A DNA stretch of 64,000 bases from Bettongia penicillata ogilbyi (taxonomy: Eukaryota; Chordata; Mammalia; Diprotodontia; Potoroidae): the NCBI GenBank assembly GCA_023548195.1, contig JAJHZJ010000694.1:2882501-2946500 (forward strand). The letters are read 5' to 3'. Below are positions 34,286-46,269 of the stretch, in pieces. The notes beneath the pieces were generated by a model that had not been told where the DNA came from, made no database searches, and worked only from the letters and a program-made list of their open reading frames with translations. The position numbers were made by a program, and so were the translations under genes. Each line of letters starts with the position of its first letter. Within the stretch, counting starts at the first letter, position 1.

Positions 34286-34814
34286 GTAGTGATGGGCTTA
34301 CAGACAATCTAGCATTATAGCTCTCTATGTTTCTATAATATACAATACTAAACTGCTTTTTATACATTCTTTTTTCCGATTCCCTCCATTGTCATTTTGC
34401 ACTTCTCAGTGTTCCTCAGGACTCCTCAATCACTCTTAAAGAATTGCCTTACTTAACAGGTAATTCCGAGTCACTGGGCCTGAAGGCTGTAGCAGGTATT
34501 TTCCTCTAAGCTGAGAAGCCTTTTTTATCCCTTGTAGGTTTGTGTTGCACATTAAGGTTGTCAGAATTCTGACTCCTGAATAAAACAGATCTGGTTGGAT
34601 ATTCTTATCTTCCACAATGTCATAGTATTGTGGGAGATAAGACTAATGAATGCGAAATGACTTCAGAACAAAAATAAGGTGCACCACAATCCAGTGCTAA
34701 AATATGTTGTAGAATATGGGAAGTGCCAAAATAATATAAGAATGCTGTCTTAAAAAAGACATACCAGAATCCACAAATCCAAATTACTCTTTGAGTACTA
34801 CTGCAGAAAAAACT

Positions 34815-34965
34815 CTGAACTGGGAAACAGGAGAGCAGGGCTGTATTCTTCACTGCAGTTAATTTGCTTCATGATTGGGCATTAAATCACTTAGTTTTCT
34901 GAGCCTTCATTTCCTAGTAGATTCTGGGAGCACCTTCTAATTCTAAAATTATCTTATTCAGAGAA
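34815..34965 (+). repeat. MIR-type SINE, sense, partial
   Basis: 'aactgggaaacaggagagca', 'gagccttcatttcctagtag' and 'gcaccttctaattctaaaat'. Confidence 0.55.
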
Positions 34966-35384
34966 TTATAGATTAGATTTAAGCAAGGATCTCTTGTTCA
35001 TGCTTATTTAAGAAAATGACAGGTAATGAAAAATCCTTTGGGTGTGTATATACTTAATTTATAATTAAATAGTACTCCTGCTCTACTGAAAAATCAACAC
35101 AGTATCCGGAAGTTAGATGAATAGAAGTCTAACCTGGATTTAATAGGAAGCCAATTGCTCAGTGTTAGGTAGGAGTGTCCAAAAGTCATGCAGAGAAGGC
35201 TGGTATAGTAAAATAAAGTTTCTGGAGGAATGAATGTCCCGTAATGCTATATCTAAAGCAAAAGGATGAATCCTTGGTTTCTTGGGCCAGGAAGCATTTC
35301 ATGTGCAAAAAGGTAGCATATAAATGGAAACTATAGATTGTGTATAAATAGCTACCTGTCCCCATTAGGGACTGGGATTGGAAT

Positions 35385-36010
35385 GTTGGATGCCTAAGAT
35401 CCTATCAGTCACTCCCCTTCCCTCTTATCTTCAGCCTCTCTCCACTAACTCCTTTCCTGCTGTCTTCCAACATGTTAGACCTTCTTCCTCCTTCAGATAT
35501 GTTGGTGATCCTGCCAGTTCCTTCAGGTTTGCATCCCTATGCCTATTTTGCCTTTTGTAGTCAAACTTTTCAAAAAGACTGTTAACATGCATTGCTTCCA
35601 TTTCTTCAAATATTATTTCTCGACTCCTTGCACTCTTCTAAAATCTGCTTTACCCCACTGTACCCAAATTGTGTTCTGTAAGGCCACTGATATGTGATCC
35701 AATGGCCATTTTTCAATTCAGTCTTCATTAATCACTTCTTTTTCTTTGGTTTCAATGACATTACTACTTTATAATATATCTTCCACACATCTGATTAATT
35801 CTCAGTTTCCTTTGCTGGATTATCATCCATCTCTCACCCATTAAACATGAGTGCTTTCCAAGAATTTGTTTTGGGCCCTTTTCTCTTTCTCCATACTAAC
35901 TCCATTAGATGTCAAGAATGATACATATCCCTGCCCCAGTTAGATGTAAAATCAGAGACTCCCTAACATAGTACTCTGCCCATAGTACATATTAAGAAAT
36001 TTATTGGATA
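35385..36010 (+). repeat. L2-type LINE, sense, internally deleted
   Basis: ORF2-derived text 'tcagtttcctttgctggatt' and 'tgttttgggcccttttctct' (in the family, FAGSSS...VLGPLLF) is followed at once by a 3' terminus ('catagtactctgcccatagt acatattaag'), so the region between is missing. Confidence 0.6.
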
Positions 36011-36296
36011 AAATATTTCCCTTTGAAGTAGTTATGAATCTATACATACGTTTGAAAGATACTGCATTTGCTCAAAAGTATTTTTGGAATTATGCCATTG
36101 GAAGTTTCTTCAGAACCAGTTCTCAAACCATTTAAGAATAACAACCTAATTATTCTATAGATCTATCTTGATGTTTACCAAAAACAGTACTGTTCTATGT
36201 GATTACCCTCCTGCTTTTCCAGATTTGGTGTTAAAAACTTTTGACTCTTAGAACTAACATTAGCTGCCCCTCCTCCCAAGTGCTTATATTCTAAAG

Positions 36297-36480
36297 CAGA
36301 GGATTATTAAACTACAGTCCATGAATGTAAAAAAAAAAGGATAACTATTTCATTAAAACTGATTTCCTTCTTAATCATATGTATTTTATTTATACACTTA
36401 AAAATATTAATCTAAGAAAAGGTCTTTAGGCTTCAAACTGCCTAAGTATGAAATGACACAAAGAGCTTAAGAGTGTGCCT
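36297..36480. mobile_element. hAT-like inverted-repeat element, copy 4
   Basis: The left end cagaggattattaaactaca and the diverged right end gagcttaagagtgtgcct flank the shared interior 'gataactatttcattaaaac', 'tttccttcttaatcatatgt' and 'ggtctttaggcttcaaactg'. It has an A10 run where copies 1 and 2 have the TG tract. Confidence 0.65.
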
Positions 36481-36604
36481 CACTGGCTTTAAATGCAAAG
36501 GGAAGTATGGGAAGAAGAAAGCACTGTAGGCTGAGATAAATAAAATTAATTTAAATAATTAGGCATTTTTAATTATTTAATTACTAAAAATAAAATTACT
36601 TATT

Positions 36605-36905
36605 TATATAAGTCCTGAAGGGTGGATAGACTGAATGGGGGAACCAAGAGGCTAGTGACTATCGAAGAGACAGCACAAGTAAAGACACAAGTAGGATTGA
36701 ATATAGGAAAGGAGTGTAAGAAAAAATATTAATTTCATTGAGGCTTTACCATTTGGCAGAGAAGTAGAAAATATGGTTAGATTAATCATTGGAGCCAGAA
36801 TGAAAGCCTTGAATACCAGGATGAAAAATTTGGCCTTCCTACAACAAGCACTATTGCATTATAGATTCTTGGTAGGGGAGAGGTACAAGAATGGTATGTC
36901 GCGAA
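36605..36905 (-). repeat. L2-type LINE ORF2 region, antisense
   Basis: 'accaagaggctagtgactat', 'atgaaagccttgaataccag' and 'tagattcttggtaggggaga' occur in antisense L2 style; diverged. Confidence 0.5.
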
Positions 36906-36914
36906 TTTCTGTCA

Positions 36915-37135
36915 GGTAGTAGTAATAGCTTACATCTATATAGTGCTTTATGGTTTACAAAGGACTTTCCTCTCCACCATGTAAGGTAGGTAGGATAAAT
37001 ATTATTATCTTCGTTATACAGTGAAGTCCCTAAGACCTAGAGAACCTAAGTTAATTGATCATGGTTATATAGTTGATAAATTTCAGAGCCAAGTCTTCTG
37101 ACTTTAGCCCTAGTGCCTTTTCCATTAAGAATGTC
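36915..37135 (-). repeat. MIR-type SINE, antisense
   Basis: 'tatagtgctttatggtttac aaaggactttcc', 'gtaaggtaggtaggataaat' and 'gagccaagtcttctgacttt'. Confidence 0.75.
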
Positions 37136-37149
37136 TATGAATTTTTTAA

Positions 37150-37330
37150 AATAGTATTTCATTCACTGATTCATTCTCTGCCTGCATTGATTTATGTGTG
37201 CCTCCTTGTGTGCAGAGCTTTGTGTGAGGGAAATAAAGAGTGTGAAGACGAATGAAACAAAGTCTTTGCACTCAGAGAGCTTTTCATTAGTGTGCTTGAT
37301 ATGAAAGGTACACAAGTAACTGTTTTCAAA
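37150..37330 (-). repeat. L2-type 3' end, antisense
   Basis: 'cactgattcattctctgcct' (target-like tail), 'gaaacaaagtctttgcactc' and 'agagagcttttcattagtgt'. Confidence 0.5.
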
Positions 37331-37334
37331 TGCA

Positions 37335-37545
37335 TAAAATTTATCATTAGTGCTAATAATCACTCATGTTCCTTATGACATCCCAGTAAGACAGGAAGGC
37401 ATTATTACTAGCCCTATTTTTTTACAAATGAAGAAATCAAAGTTTAGAAAAGTTAAATGATTTACTCAGAAGTGTCAGAGTTGGGCTCCACCTCCCAAAT
37501 TGACTCCTGGTTTAGCACTTTTCGATTACACCAAGAATATTTACT
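37335..37545 (-). repeat. MIR-type SINE, antisense
   Basis: 'ggcattattactagccctat', 'tttttacaaatgaagaaatc' and 'aagttaaatgatttactcag aagtgtcagagttggg'. Confidence 0.7.
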
Positions 37546-37689
37546 AAGTAATGAATGCAAACCTAACCCTATCTCAAATTATAACTAAAGTTTATATGTC
37601 ACTTTGGGGTTTGCCAAGTGCTTTACCACTTAATTCTTCTCACTGAATTTTTCTATGCATAGTGGAATGGTGGCTATGGTGTTGGTAGT

Positions 37690-38350
37690 CAGGTAAGTAG
37701 TCTAAAAGAAATAAGGACTGAGGGAGATCGCAGATAACTCAAAGCTTTGTGTATAAAAGATACCCATTATATTTTTCCTATCCTTTCTAATCATTTTTAT
37801 TTGGTTTTCACATGTCTTTAGTTATATGCAGAAGACAGAAGTTCTAAAAATTGTGCCTATAGTAATTTTCTATCAAGTCAGTCAGAACTGCCCATTTGGA
37901 CAGAATTTAATTTGGAACAACCAGTATTTCTAAGTCACTCTGACTCAGTCACGGTTTGGAGAAAGACTGTACAAACTGGTTTGACTGAAAGTTAGAATAA
38001 TGTTAATTTTTGGTAACTTCTTTTCATTTTGCTTACTATTGTTGATTACTAAGTATATTTGAGTCTCTTTTAGTCATTCAGTAGTACCAGTTGAAAAGAT
38101 GGATAGGGTGCATTGCTGTCATGTTCTTTATTGTGGGGTGAGCCAGTTAATTCTTGTGGGATTAACAGTGCATTTATTAGTAATTTTTTTTCCAATTACT
38201 TCTGAAGATTGCTATCCATTGTCACTTTTTTGCAACTACCATTTTCCCAGGTTTTATTTATAAGAAAATGTTTAGCATCAAGGAAATGACTTATTCTGGT
38301 GATGACTTGGTACTAGCTTACAGTTTTTGCCATTATTAAATTGCTGGATA
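37690..38350. other. Unassigned intron sequence
   Basis: No repeat recognised. Confidence 0.45.
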
Positions 38351-38354
38351 GAAT

Positions 38355-38475
38355 AAAATCATAGAATGGTAGAGCTGAAAGGAGCTTTAGATTCCCTAGA
38401 CTTCATTTTACAGATGATGAAATGGAGATTGAAAGATTGATGGTAGGCAGTGAAAAATCCATAAGGTCTCCTCCA
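38355..38475 (-). repeat. CR1/L3- or MIR-type 3' end, antisense
   Basis: 'aatcatagaatggtagagct', 'gaaaggagctttagattccc' and 'ttacagatgatgaaatggag'. Both families share this wording, so the class is open. Confidence 0.55.
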
Positions 38476-39047
38476 GCTTTAACATCCTGTGAATAATTCA
38501 GCCAAGCATGGAAAATATACATGAACTGATATGGACTGAAGAAAACTAATTCAAGGAAACAGTATATACAATAACTAGAACGATATAAGTGGGAAGAAAA
38601 ACAACAAGAAAGATCCAAAATTGGATACTTTGCAATTATAATGACCAAAGTTTTTTTTCCGAAGTGGGAAATTGTAGGTATAACATTACATATGATCTTA
38701 GACTTGGTTGATGTGTTTGGCTTAGCTGCTTTTATTTTCTTTACTTTTTAATTTTTTGTTGCAAGGAATAGGGAAAATTGGAGGTACCCTTTAAGAAATT
38801 AAAGTGATATAAAAACAAATATCCCAATAAAAATCACAAATTTAAAAATAAAACAGTTCCATCAATCTTAAAAAAACAACTGGTTTTGACTACTGACCAC
38901 TTCCATACCCAGGTATTGGAAATTACTACAAGTATTCCTATGTATGGCATGGATTCTGTTTCAAAATATGATTTCTAATAATAGCATACTGAATTAACTG
39001 GTTTTATAAGACTGCTTCAATTTTTCTTTTTCCAATATTCCCTACAG

Positions 39048-39132
39048 GTGTTACTATGTTTCTCCCGGGATACATCTGTATTAGGACACTTTGCCTACAA
39101 TAGTGCTTCACCACCAAAGTCATACATAAGAG
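39048..39132 (+). CDS. TBC1D19: TBC1D19 internal exon (85 nt)
   Basis: The exon encodes VLLCFSRDTSVLGHF and then AYNSASPPKSYIR, plus the first base of a Gly codon. VLLCFSRD corresponds to the conserved TBC helix that in other members reads approximately 'VL.AYS..N'. The acceptor is tattccctacag directly before GTG, and the donor is gtaaaa, weaker than the gtaagt used at many other junctions here. An LTR-like insertion in the opposite orientation begins only 82 bases after this donor. Confidence 0.95.
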
Positions 39133-39214
39133 GTAAAAGTAACTGATATAAAGAGAGAATTTTTTAAGACTTAAGCTTTAACTGCTTAAATTGAACTAAA
39201 ACATTTGGTGCATC

Positions 39215-39755
39215 TGTAGCAGCAAACACCCTGACATATCCAGGATGGCCTGCTAGCACAGGTTCTTAGATCTGCTTTTCTAAAAGAAAAGCAGCTTTTG
39301 ACAGGTCAACAATCACTTTAATCAAATACATATACCAACAGAGAAAATACAAGCACAGAAATAAAGACCAACAGACGGGGCTTATAACTATCTGACCATA
39401 AGCAGCACATACATCACAGATCAACAGACAGATCCAACTGTCTGACCATTACATACATACATAATTACCAGAGAGAGAATCATCATCATCTGGGTTTTCA
39501 AAGCTAGGGGACTCCTTAGTGCCTTCCCAGAGTCTCATCTGGCACATGAGCCTTCTTCCAAAGAGTGAGACCAAAACCAAAACCTCACCTCAGAGTATAT
39601 ATAAACTTCTCAGAACCAGAGGGCATCATGCCCCTCCTGACCCAGTGCCTCATTAGAAATTAACAACAGAACAAGGCTTCCCTATTTGAGCTTCCCTTAA
39701 TGGGCTCCATGTGAGGCCTATTAATGGGCAGGTAAGATCTTTAACTCTCATTACA
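39215..39755 (-). mobile_element. LTR-like block (possible solo LTR of an endogenous retroelement), antisense
   Basis: Read on the minus strand, the block starts TGTAATGAGAG and ends GCTGCTACA, the TG...CA form of an LTR, at about 541 bp. A TATA-like run (tttatatatact) lies near 39,593-39,605 and an ATTAAA polyadenylation-type signal near 39,317-39,322, in the expected order. No internal viral gene is present on either side. No target-site duplication is convincing, so the ends are approximate. Confidence 0.5.
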
Positions 39756-39759
39756 ACTT

Positions 39760-40195
39760 GTACAGATTTACCAAAAATCATGTCTGTTTTTTGCAGAATT
39801 CTAATTTTATCAGAAATTTTTACTGTGTTTAAAGTTCTTATTTAGCTTTTCATAGAAAGTTAGAATTGTATGGATTCATTTTCTTACTCTAAATTAACTC
39901 TCTGCCCTTGAAATACACTTATTTCCTGTTAAAAAAAATTTTTAATTACTTTTCTTATCTTTCCTATTTAATGTGCCACCCCTCCCCCAACAATCCCCTT
40001 ACTATCTCTCTCTTGTCAAAAACTGGTTTGAAGAATTTGAGTCCTAAATGGAATAGGGAAACTGTGATCTAAACCTGAGACCAGTTTAGCAGGCTACATT
40101 TCCTACTCATGAATTCAAAGAATTTGACAGGAGAAGGGGAACTCGGTGACTATTGGGTCTAGCCTATACTGGAAAGGAATCCCCATTATTATATC
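39760..40195. other. Unassigned intron sequence
   Basis: Nothing recognised. Confidence 0.4.
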
Positions 40196-40199
40196 CTCA

Positions 40200-41875
40200 G
40201 CTCTGTGTATAACCCTCGTTTACTATTCAGCCTTCCAACAAGGGAGGGTATATGACTTCTCAGCTTTGCCTGCTGCATATGATAGTATTAATCCCATTTC
40301 CTTAAAGCTCTCCACTCTTTTTATTTTATTCTCCTTACTCTCTTTACTATCTGCTTAGTCACCTTTTATGACTCCTCTTTCCCCCTAATTGCGATATCTC
40401 TAAGCTTGATACCTTGTCTTTTTAGTTTTCTCTTTTTTAGCAGGTAGCTCAACCACCACTGATTTTAAATTACACCCTGTACTTTAATGACTGTTCAATC
40501 TGTGTCTCTTATTTTGATCTCTGAGCTGCATGCCCATCCTCTCCAAAGGATGTCTGTTCTAAAATTCATACACAGTGTTATCATCATCTAATGCTCATAT
40601 CTCAAAGATTGTATACATAATACCTCCTCCCCACAAATGACATCTTAAACATTTTTGTAAGTCCTATTTGTCAGTTCTCCAAGTATACAGCTTTGATTTT
40701 TTTATTCTTTTTTTTCTCTACTCATGTTGTTGATTATTCTTCCAAAATGACTCTGGTTTGACCCTTACTTCTACTTGACCAGTATACTCCAAGGGTTTGT
40801 CCCAGGCAGCCTTCTCTCCCTATACTCTCTCGGTTGGTGACCTCATTAGTTTCTGTGGTTTGAATGGTCATTTCTGTGAACATGACTCCCAGATCTATAT
40901 TAAACCCTAGTCTCTCTCCTGAACCTCAGCACCACATGCATTTCAAATTATTTATCTTATAAGTATTTAAAACTAAACATGTCCATAATAAAAATTAATG
41001 ATCTTTCCACCCATCTTCCAAACTTTCCTATTTCTGTCAAGAGGACCACCATCCTTCTAGACTCTGAAGTGTGTAATATTGGTCTCATCCTTAACTCCTT
41101 AGTCTCACTCCCTTCATGTGTCTAATCAGTTGCCAAAACTTGTCATTTAACCTTGATGCCTTCTCTTATATAAATTTTCTCCTCTCCTTTTACATAGGCA
41201 TCACTCTTAGCACCTTTCACCCTCACTATTACAATAGCCTTCTCTGATTGGTCTCTTTGCTTCGAATCTCTCCCAACTCTAATCTTTCCTCTGCAAGGCT
41301 GACAAGTTTTTGCAAAGGCACAGCTCTATGTCACTTGATACTCAGGGATTCCTTAATACTTCTAGGTTCAAATATTGACTCCTCTGCTTACCAATTAAAC
41401 TCTTTGCCACCTGACCCCATCCTACCCTTTCAGCCTCATTACTAGCCTATTGCTCCCTTCCAAACACTCTAGGATATGGCCATGCTGTCCCTGTCATTGC
41501 TTATACTCAGCACTCCATCTCCTATCCCTCTATCTTTGTACTTATCACTTGTGTGTCCAGAATGCTCTGCCTTTTGGAATCCCTGCTTTCCCTCAAGACT
41601 CAGTTCAAGAACCACCTTCTGAGTGAGGTTTTCTCTGGTCCCCCCAGCTGCCATTGCCTTCCTCACCAGGGTTACCTTACTTTTGCCTTATGTGGACATA
41701 CTGAAAACATAACATATACATGTTGTTTATTCCCATTAGAATATATGCTCAAGGGCAGAAGCTGTTTGCCTCAGTATTTACATCTCAAGAGTGTAGTACT
41801 CTGTGCTAGACTGGTACATAGAGCCTGGCACATAGTAGGTGTTTCATAAATTCTTGTTGATGAGTTGATTCAGAC
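40200..41875 (+). mobile_element. Long L2-type LINE, ORF2 3' half and 3' UTR, sense
   Basis: From 40,250 the + frame reads YDFSALPAAYDSINPI, a decayed RT motif (family 'DLSAAFDTVDH'). It continues through 'ccaagggtttgtcccaggca' and 'tgaacatgactcccagatct' to the late-ORF2 text 'attacaatagccttctctga ttggtctc', 'gactcagttcaagaaccacc' and the 3' terminus at 41,735-41,860 ('gcctggcacatagtaggtgt'). It is about 1.6 kb with many indels. Confidence 0.75.
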
Positions 41876-41989
41876 TCACATGCCTTCATGTATGGATTAC
41901 TGTAATAGTCTCTAGCCTGATCTCCCTCACCAGTTACCGCTCTCAGCTATATTTTTTATGCAGCATCCTGGTTCTGAGAAGATGCTTAG

Positions 41990-42245
41990 ATGTAGCTAGG
42001 TAGTGCAGTGGATAGAGCACTAGTCCTGGAACAACTTTTGGGGAGTTCAAATCTGGCCTCAGACACTTAAGAGCTATATGACCCTGATTAAGGCACTTAA
42101 CTCCTGCCTGCCTTTGTTTCCTCAGTTGTAAAATGGAAATAATAGTAGCACCTGCTTCCCAGGATTATTGTACTGATCAAATGAGATAATATTCATAAAG
42201 TGCTTAGTGCATATAGTGGATGCTTAATAAATGCTTATTTCCTTC
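41990..42245 (+). repeat. tRNA-derived SINE, sense
   Basis: 'gtagctaggtagtgcagtgg atagagcac' (A-box region), 'gagttcaaatctggcctcag' (B box), 'cctcagttgtaaaatggaaa', 'attcataaagtgcttagtgc' and the end 'taataaatgcttatttcctt'. Full length. Confidence 0.85.
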
Positions 42246-42255
42246 CTTTGTTCCT

Positions 42256-42388
42256 CCCTCCCAGCCTCCCTTCTCTTCCTTCCTTCCTTCCTTCCTTCCT
42301 TCCTTCCTTCCTTCCTTCCTTCCTTCCTTCCTTCCTTCCTTCCTTCCTTCCTTCCTTCCTTCCTTCCTTCCTTCCTTCCTTCCCTCCA
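42256..42388. repeat. (CCTT)n microsatellite at the 3' end of a SINE
   Basis: An almost pure CCTT tetranucleotide array of about 110 bp, directly continuing the pyrimidine-rich tail of the SINE before it. The Pro-Ser-Phe-Leu and Arg-Lys-Glu-Gly frames over it are artefacts. Confidence 0.97.
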
Positions 42389-42783
42389 GATTAATATTCC
42401 TAAAACTATTTTCATCATGTTACTCCTTTCCTCAAAAATTGATAGTTGATTTCTATAACCTGATGGCTTAAATCCAAACTCACTCTAGTATTCAAGGTCT
42501 TTCATACGCCAAACTCCCCTTGCATATCAAACTAGTGTCTGCTTATTGTTCTTCAAACAAATTATGTTCATTCTCCATCACCCAAAACGTCCACATTTGT
42601 GACCCTGCCTCTTCCATTGGCTGTTGCTTACCCCTGCAGTCATAGTCCCAGGGACGCAATGTAACTTAAAATTATATCATAAATCATTTGATACAATTTT
42701 AATTGCTATTTGGTATGCAGCTCACTAAGAGAATGAGTCAGAAGAAACTGCAGAGCACTTTCAGTCATTTCATGGCACACTCC

Positions 42784-42828
42784 CTCCCACCTCTGTCTTT
42801 TCTCTCTGTATCTCTCTGTCTCTGTCTC

Positions 42829-42879
<51 letters not shown>

Positions 42880-42898
42880 CATGTGCACATACACACAC
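42784..42898. repeat. TCTG-rich plus (AC)n microsatellite
   Basis: 'tctctgtatctctctgtctc' followed by about 45 bp of AC repeats and a CATG-interrupted end. Confidence 0.95.
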
Positions 42899-42959
42899 TC
42901 CAGATTTTTAATATCATTTAATATCATTTATTTTAATATCATGTTATTGTGGTATAGAT

Positions 42960-44045
42960 CTCAAAAAAATCTTAATTGCCAGTGACTCAGAAGGCAACTG
43001 AGAAATGCATGGTTCCATAATAAACAGACGTCAGCATATTATCAACAATGACTTAACCACAGGAAATGGCATGAAAGATAATATCCTAGAAAGATATGAC
43101 CAGAAAAAGTCTTCTGTGAAGGATATCAGGTGATAGCCTAAGGACTGTACCCATGAAATATGAAAAACCCTAGAGAATAACCTTCAGGACATTTGAATAC
43201 TCCCTTATAGAGAAATTATAGGAGGGCATGGATAAGAAAGAAAGTCTTAGATGAGTTACAGTGTGCACTAATGAAGGGAGTACCTACATCAGTGACATCA
43301 TGAATTCATTGAGATATTAATTGTGTAATGTATTGTATTGTTCACTGTTGTTTCTTCTGTTTTACTCACATTAAGGCAAGAATCTTATCTTGTAATTCTT
43401 CCATATCTCTATAGTTTTCATTAGGTCTTAAGTACATAGGAAGTACTTAATCAATACTTGCTGACATATTCTAACTACTGCCAATTGTTTTATGAGTATT
43501 GGGGCTCTCATCATTGTCAAAAGGGGTAGTATTTTAAGGTCTTAAGTAAAAATAACTTAAATTTTTAAATTAATTTTAATTAATAATCTTAATTTTACAG
43601 GACCTAAATATACAGTAAGACATCATTAATCTGCAATAATTTAGGAGAAATGCTACTTGGTATTGGTAGAAATCTGGATTATAGAGTATTTTAAGAAAAT
43701 GTAGCTTTACCACATTGAAGTACATTACTCCAAAACTCAAATTAAACAAGAAATGTTGCTTGATAAGAGTTCTTGCTTGAGGGACTTTAATAAATTGATG
43801 AAAATTATTTGTAATAAGCATGCTGGTTATATGTAAATTATATTTCTTAAATAGTTGATGGTAAAAAAATCACTTGTTTTAATTATTTTTTAAAATTCTT
43901 CTAAAGTGTTCATTTGAATTCCATTAGAAAGTATGCTAAATCTTTGTACAAAATAATCCCAGAGTATTAAATAATGAAGTTCTGTTGTAATGTTTGAATA
44001 TTCATTTTCCATTACTACATTAACAGAACATATGAATCAAATAGG
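42960..44045. other. Unassigned intron sequence before exon 44092
   Basis: 42,960-43,310 may be a retroelement tail ('aagggagtacctacatcagt' recurs near 6,670). 43,330-43,470 is a weak L2 3'-end-like stretch ('taaggcaagaatcttatctt'). The rest is AT-rich and unrecognised. Confidence 0.35.
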
Positions 44046-44091
44046 TCATTTTTTATTTATTTGTTTTGATATCTTTGTGGTCTTCTTATAG

Positions 44092-44136
44092 GAAAACTCG
44101 GAATGGAAGATTATGCTGTCTTTTATCCACCAAATG
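44092..44136 (+). CDS. TBC1D19: TBC1D19 internal exon (45 nt)
   Basis: This microexon completes a split Gly, encodes KLGMEDYAVFYPPN, and gives the first base of another Gly. The acceptor is tcttcttatag and the donor is gtaaga. The exon is multiple-of-three in length with phase 1 on both sides. Skipping it would therefore keep the frame, which makes it a candidate cassette exon. A longer reading frame runs through it into the intron for over 200 bases, and that extension is chance. Confidence 0.94.
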
Positions 44137-44639
44137 GTAAGAATTATACTATTGCTTCCTCTAGTGGAAGGAAGAAAAATTACATTTTTAATGAAAAAGA
44201 TTATTCTTCTGATCCTTATTCTTTTAAAAAGCATAGTCATTCATATATCAAAATTATTTCTATTTCACTGTGTATGAGGTCATGTAGTAGAATTAACTTT
44301 CCAGTTAGCGGTAACAGGTTTGTGTTGACCATTCTTGATGAGCGATATAGCCAACCAAAATGAAAAGTAGCTTCTGTCCACAAAATAAAATATTTTCTCT
44401 GTGCAAAGCTACTGGCACATAAGATTCATGATCCTAGTTTCAATATCATGTTCTAATCATTGTATTCAATTCTTATTTGATGTGCTTTGCCTTTATTCTA
44501 ATTTTGGAAAAAATGTAGATCTAAGCAAGTAATTATAATAGCTTCAATTTAGATGGGATCAAATATAGCAATAGTGACATATTAAATGCAGTACTCTTTA
44601 GAAATTAAATATTTACTTTGTGAGCTAATCAGATTATTC

Positions 44640-46250
44640 CAGAGTATTGCTTAAACTTCTAAAGATAAGCTTATTAAGAAAAAGAAAAAAAGTATGGTCA
44701 AATTTCCTGAAGGGAAAGAAAGAGGAGACTGGAAACAAAGTAAGAATAGATCCTTTCTGTGCTCCCTCTCCCCCCCCATTCTCTCCCACTCCTAAGTTTG
44801 CCTTGGTAAGGACCCAGGTCTGGCTGACCATGACATCCCTAAATATGGAAAAACTGCAGACAACCAATGGCTTAAAGGAAGTTCAAAGGAAGGTGCCAGG
44901 GAATGAGGAGGGAAACCAGATACAGGCAGTTGGGAATACAAGACAAAGGCTGAAAGACCAAAAGTTCAAGTGAAGAAAAAAGTTGAATAAAATCCTAGCT
45001 GACAAGCAGATAAACCAGCAGAGAGGATCAGAAAGGCAGAATGAATAATGAATAAAACCTCAAAGAAAAAATAGTATGTTGAACAAGTATCAAAATATGA
45101 AGGTAAATTAAGTATAACTACTTGATGAAAAAAGAAAATCCTGAGAACTGCCCAGAAACAATGGAACAATATAAAAAAAATCCAGAAGTTCCAGAAGAGA
45201 AATAAAGAGAAGCTACCTAGCAGAGTGTCTAGGACGTTGGCCTTGACATCAAGAAGTGCTGGATTCAAGTTCTGTCACTGATGAATACCGGCTGCTTGGC
45301 CTTGGGAAAACACCTTTGCTGCTCAGTGGCCCCAGGCAACTTGCTGAGACCTGATTAGAGTATGTGCTGATTTTCCTTGGTACAAAGTTTCCTATGTCAA
45401 TGAAATGACAAGTCCAAAGACAGACAAATAAAACATTTTTTAAAAAAATTAGAAATGAATTTTAAGTCACTATTCAAAACTCATTGCAGAATTGAAAGAG
45501 GAAGCAAATCACAAAATAGGAAGAATTGAATACACAATGAAGAATCTGTATGAAGTAGGGGCTGAAAGTGAGGCAGACCAGAACTGAAGCAGAAGTCAGT
45601 CTGGCAGAAGAGAAACAAAAGGTAACAATGTTAAAGGGATTTCCAGGTTCTTGAGAAGCCAAAGTGATTAACCTTGAAGTTAAGATCAAGGAAGCTAACT
45701 GTGAAGCATTACAGGTCTTCCAGAAGGACAGAGCGAGTAAGAAACCTGAATGCATGTTTCATGAAATAATAGGCAACAAAGTTGTCTAAACCTTTTATGT
45801 ATAGACAACAAAACATTGATTATTAGAATCCACAGACTTCCACAAGAAAATAATGCTTCATACTCTAAGGAATGTAGTAGTTAAATTTACAATTTTAATA
45901 AAGAAAAAATTTTCAAGCAGAAAGAATTTAAATATGAATGAAATGTAATTCCAGTAAAACAAGATTATTCTCTAGACACAATGATTCATGAGAATAAAAG
46001 AAGAACAAAGGAATTCAATCTGCAACTCAGTTTATCCTGAAAGTCTGAACCAAATCACTAATGAAAAGATGGACTTTTAACATAAAAAACATTTAAAGCA
46101 TTCTTACAAAGAAAATCAAAAGTGAGTAACAAATTACAAAATTTGCAAAAACCTCAAACCCTAGAAACAAGTACAAATAAATACAAGTATCAAGAAAAGA
46201 ATATGAGGTTGTATATCTCCTCTGTAAGGACTTTGTATTGATTTTCATCG
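44640..46250 (+). mobile_element. Probable 5' part of an L1 (5' UTR / ORF1 region), sense, with a nested SINE
   Basis: A/G-rich text with many stops. Around 45,480-45,560 a frame reads ELKEEANHKIGRIEYTMKNL, which looks like a fragment of the coiled coil of L1 ORF1. It lies upstream of clear L1 ORF2 pieces on the same strand (47,990 onward), the right order for one element. The assignment of this 5' part is weak on its own. Confidence 0.4.
45212..45325 (+). repeat. tRNA-derived SINE 5' part, sense
   Basis: 'agctacctagcagagtgtct', 'ggattcaagttctgtcactg' (B box) and 'ctgcttggccttgggaaaac', inserted in the A-rich block. Confidence 0.7.
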
Positions 46251-46269
46251 GGGCAGGGAGGGAGAATAG

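Noticed and set aside
38575..38600. 'tagaacgatataagtgggaag' as a U6 snRNA fragment
   Set aside because: Only a few bases resemble U6; the flanking conserved U6 blocks are absent.
42200..42471. Frames of Pro-Ser-Phe-Leu or Gly-Arg-Lys-Glu repeats
   Set aside because: They are translations of the CCTT array in all frames.
44647..44973. 108-codon + frame rich in Lys/Glu/Gln
   Set aside because: It lies in A/G-rich retroelement-like sequence with no start context or conserved domain; better explained as L1 5' region.
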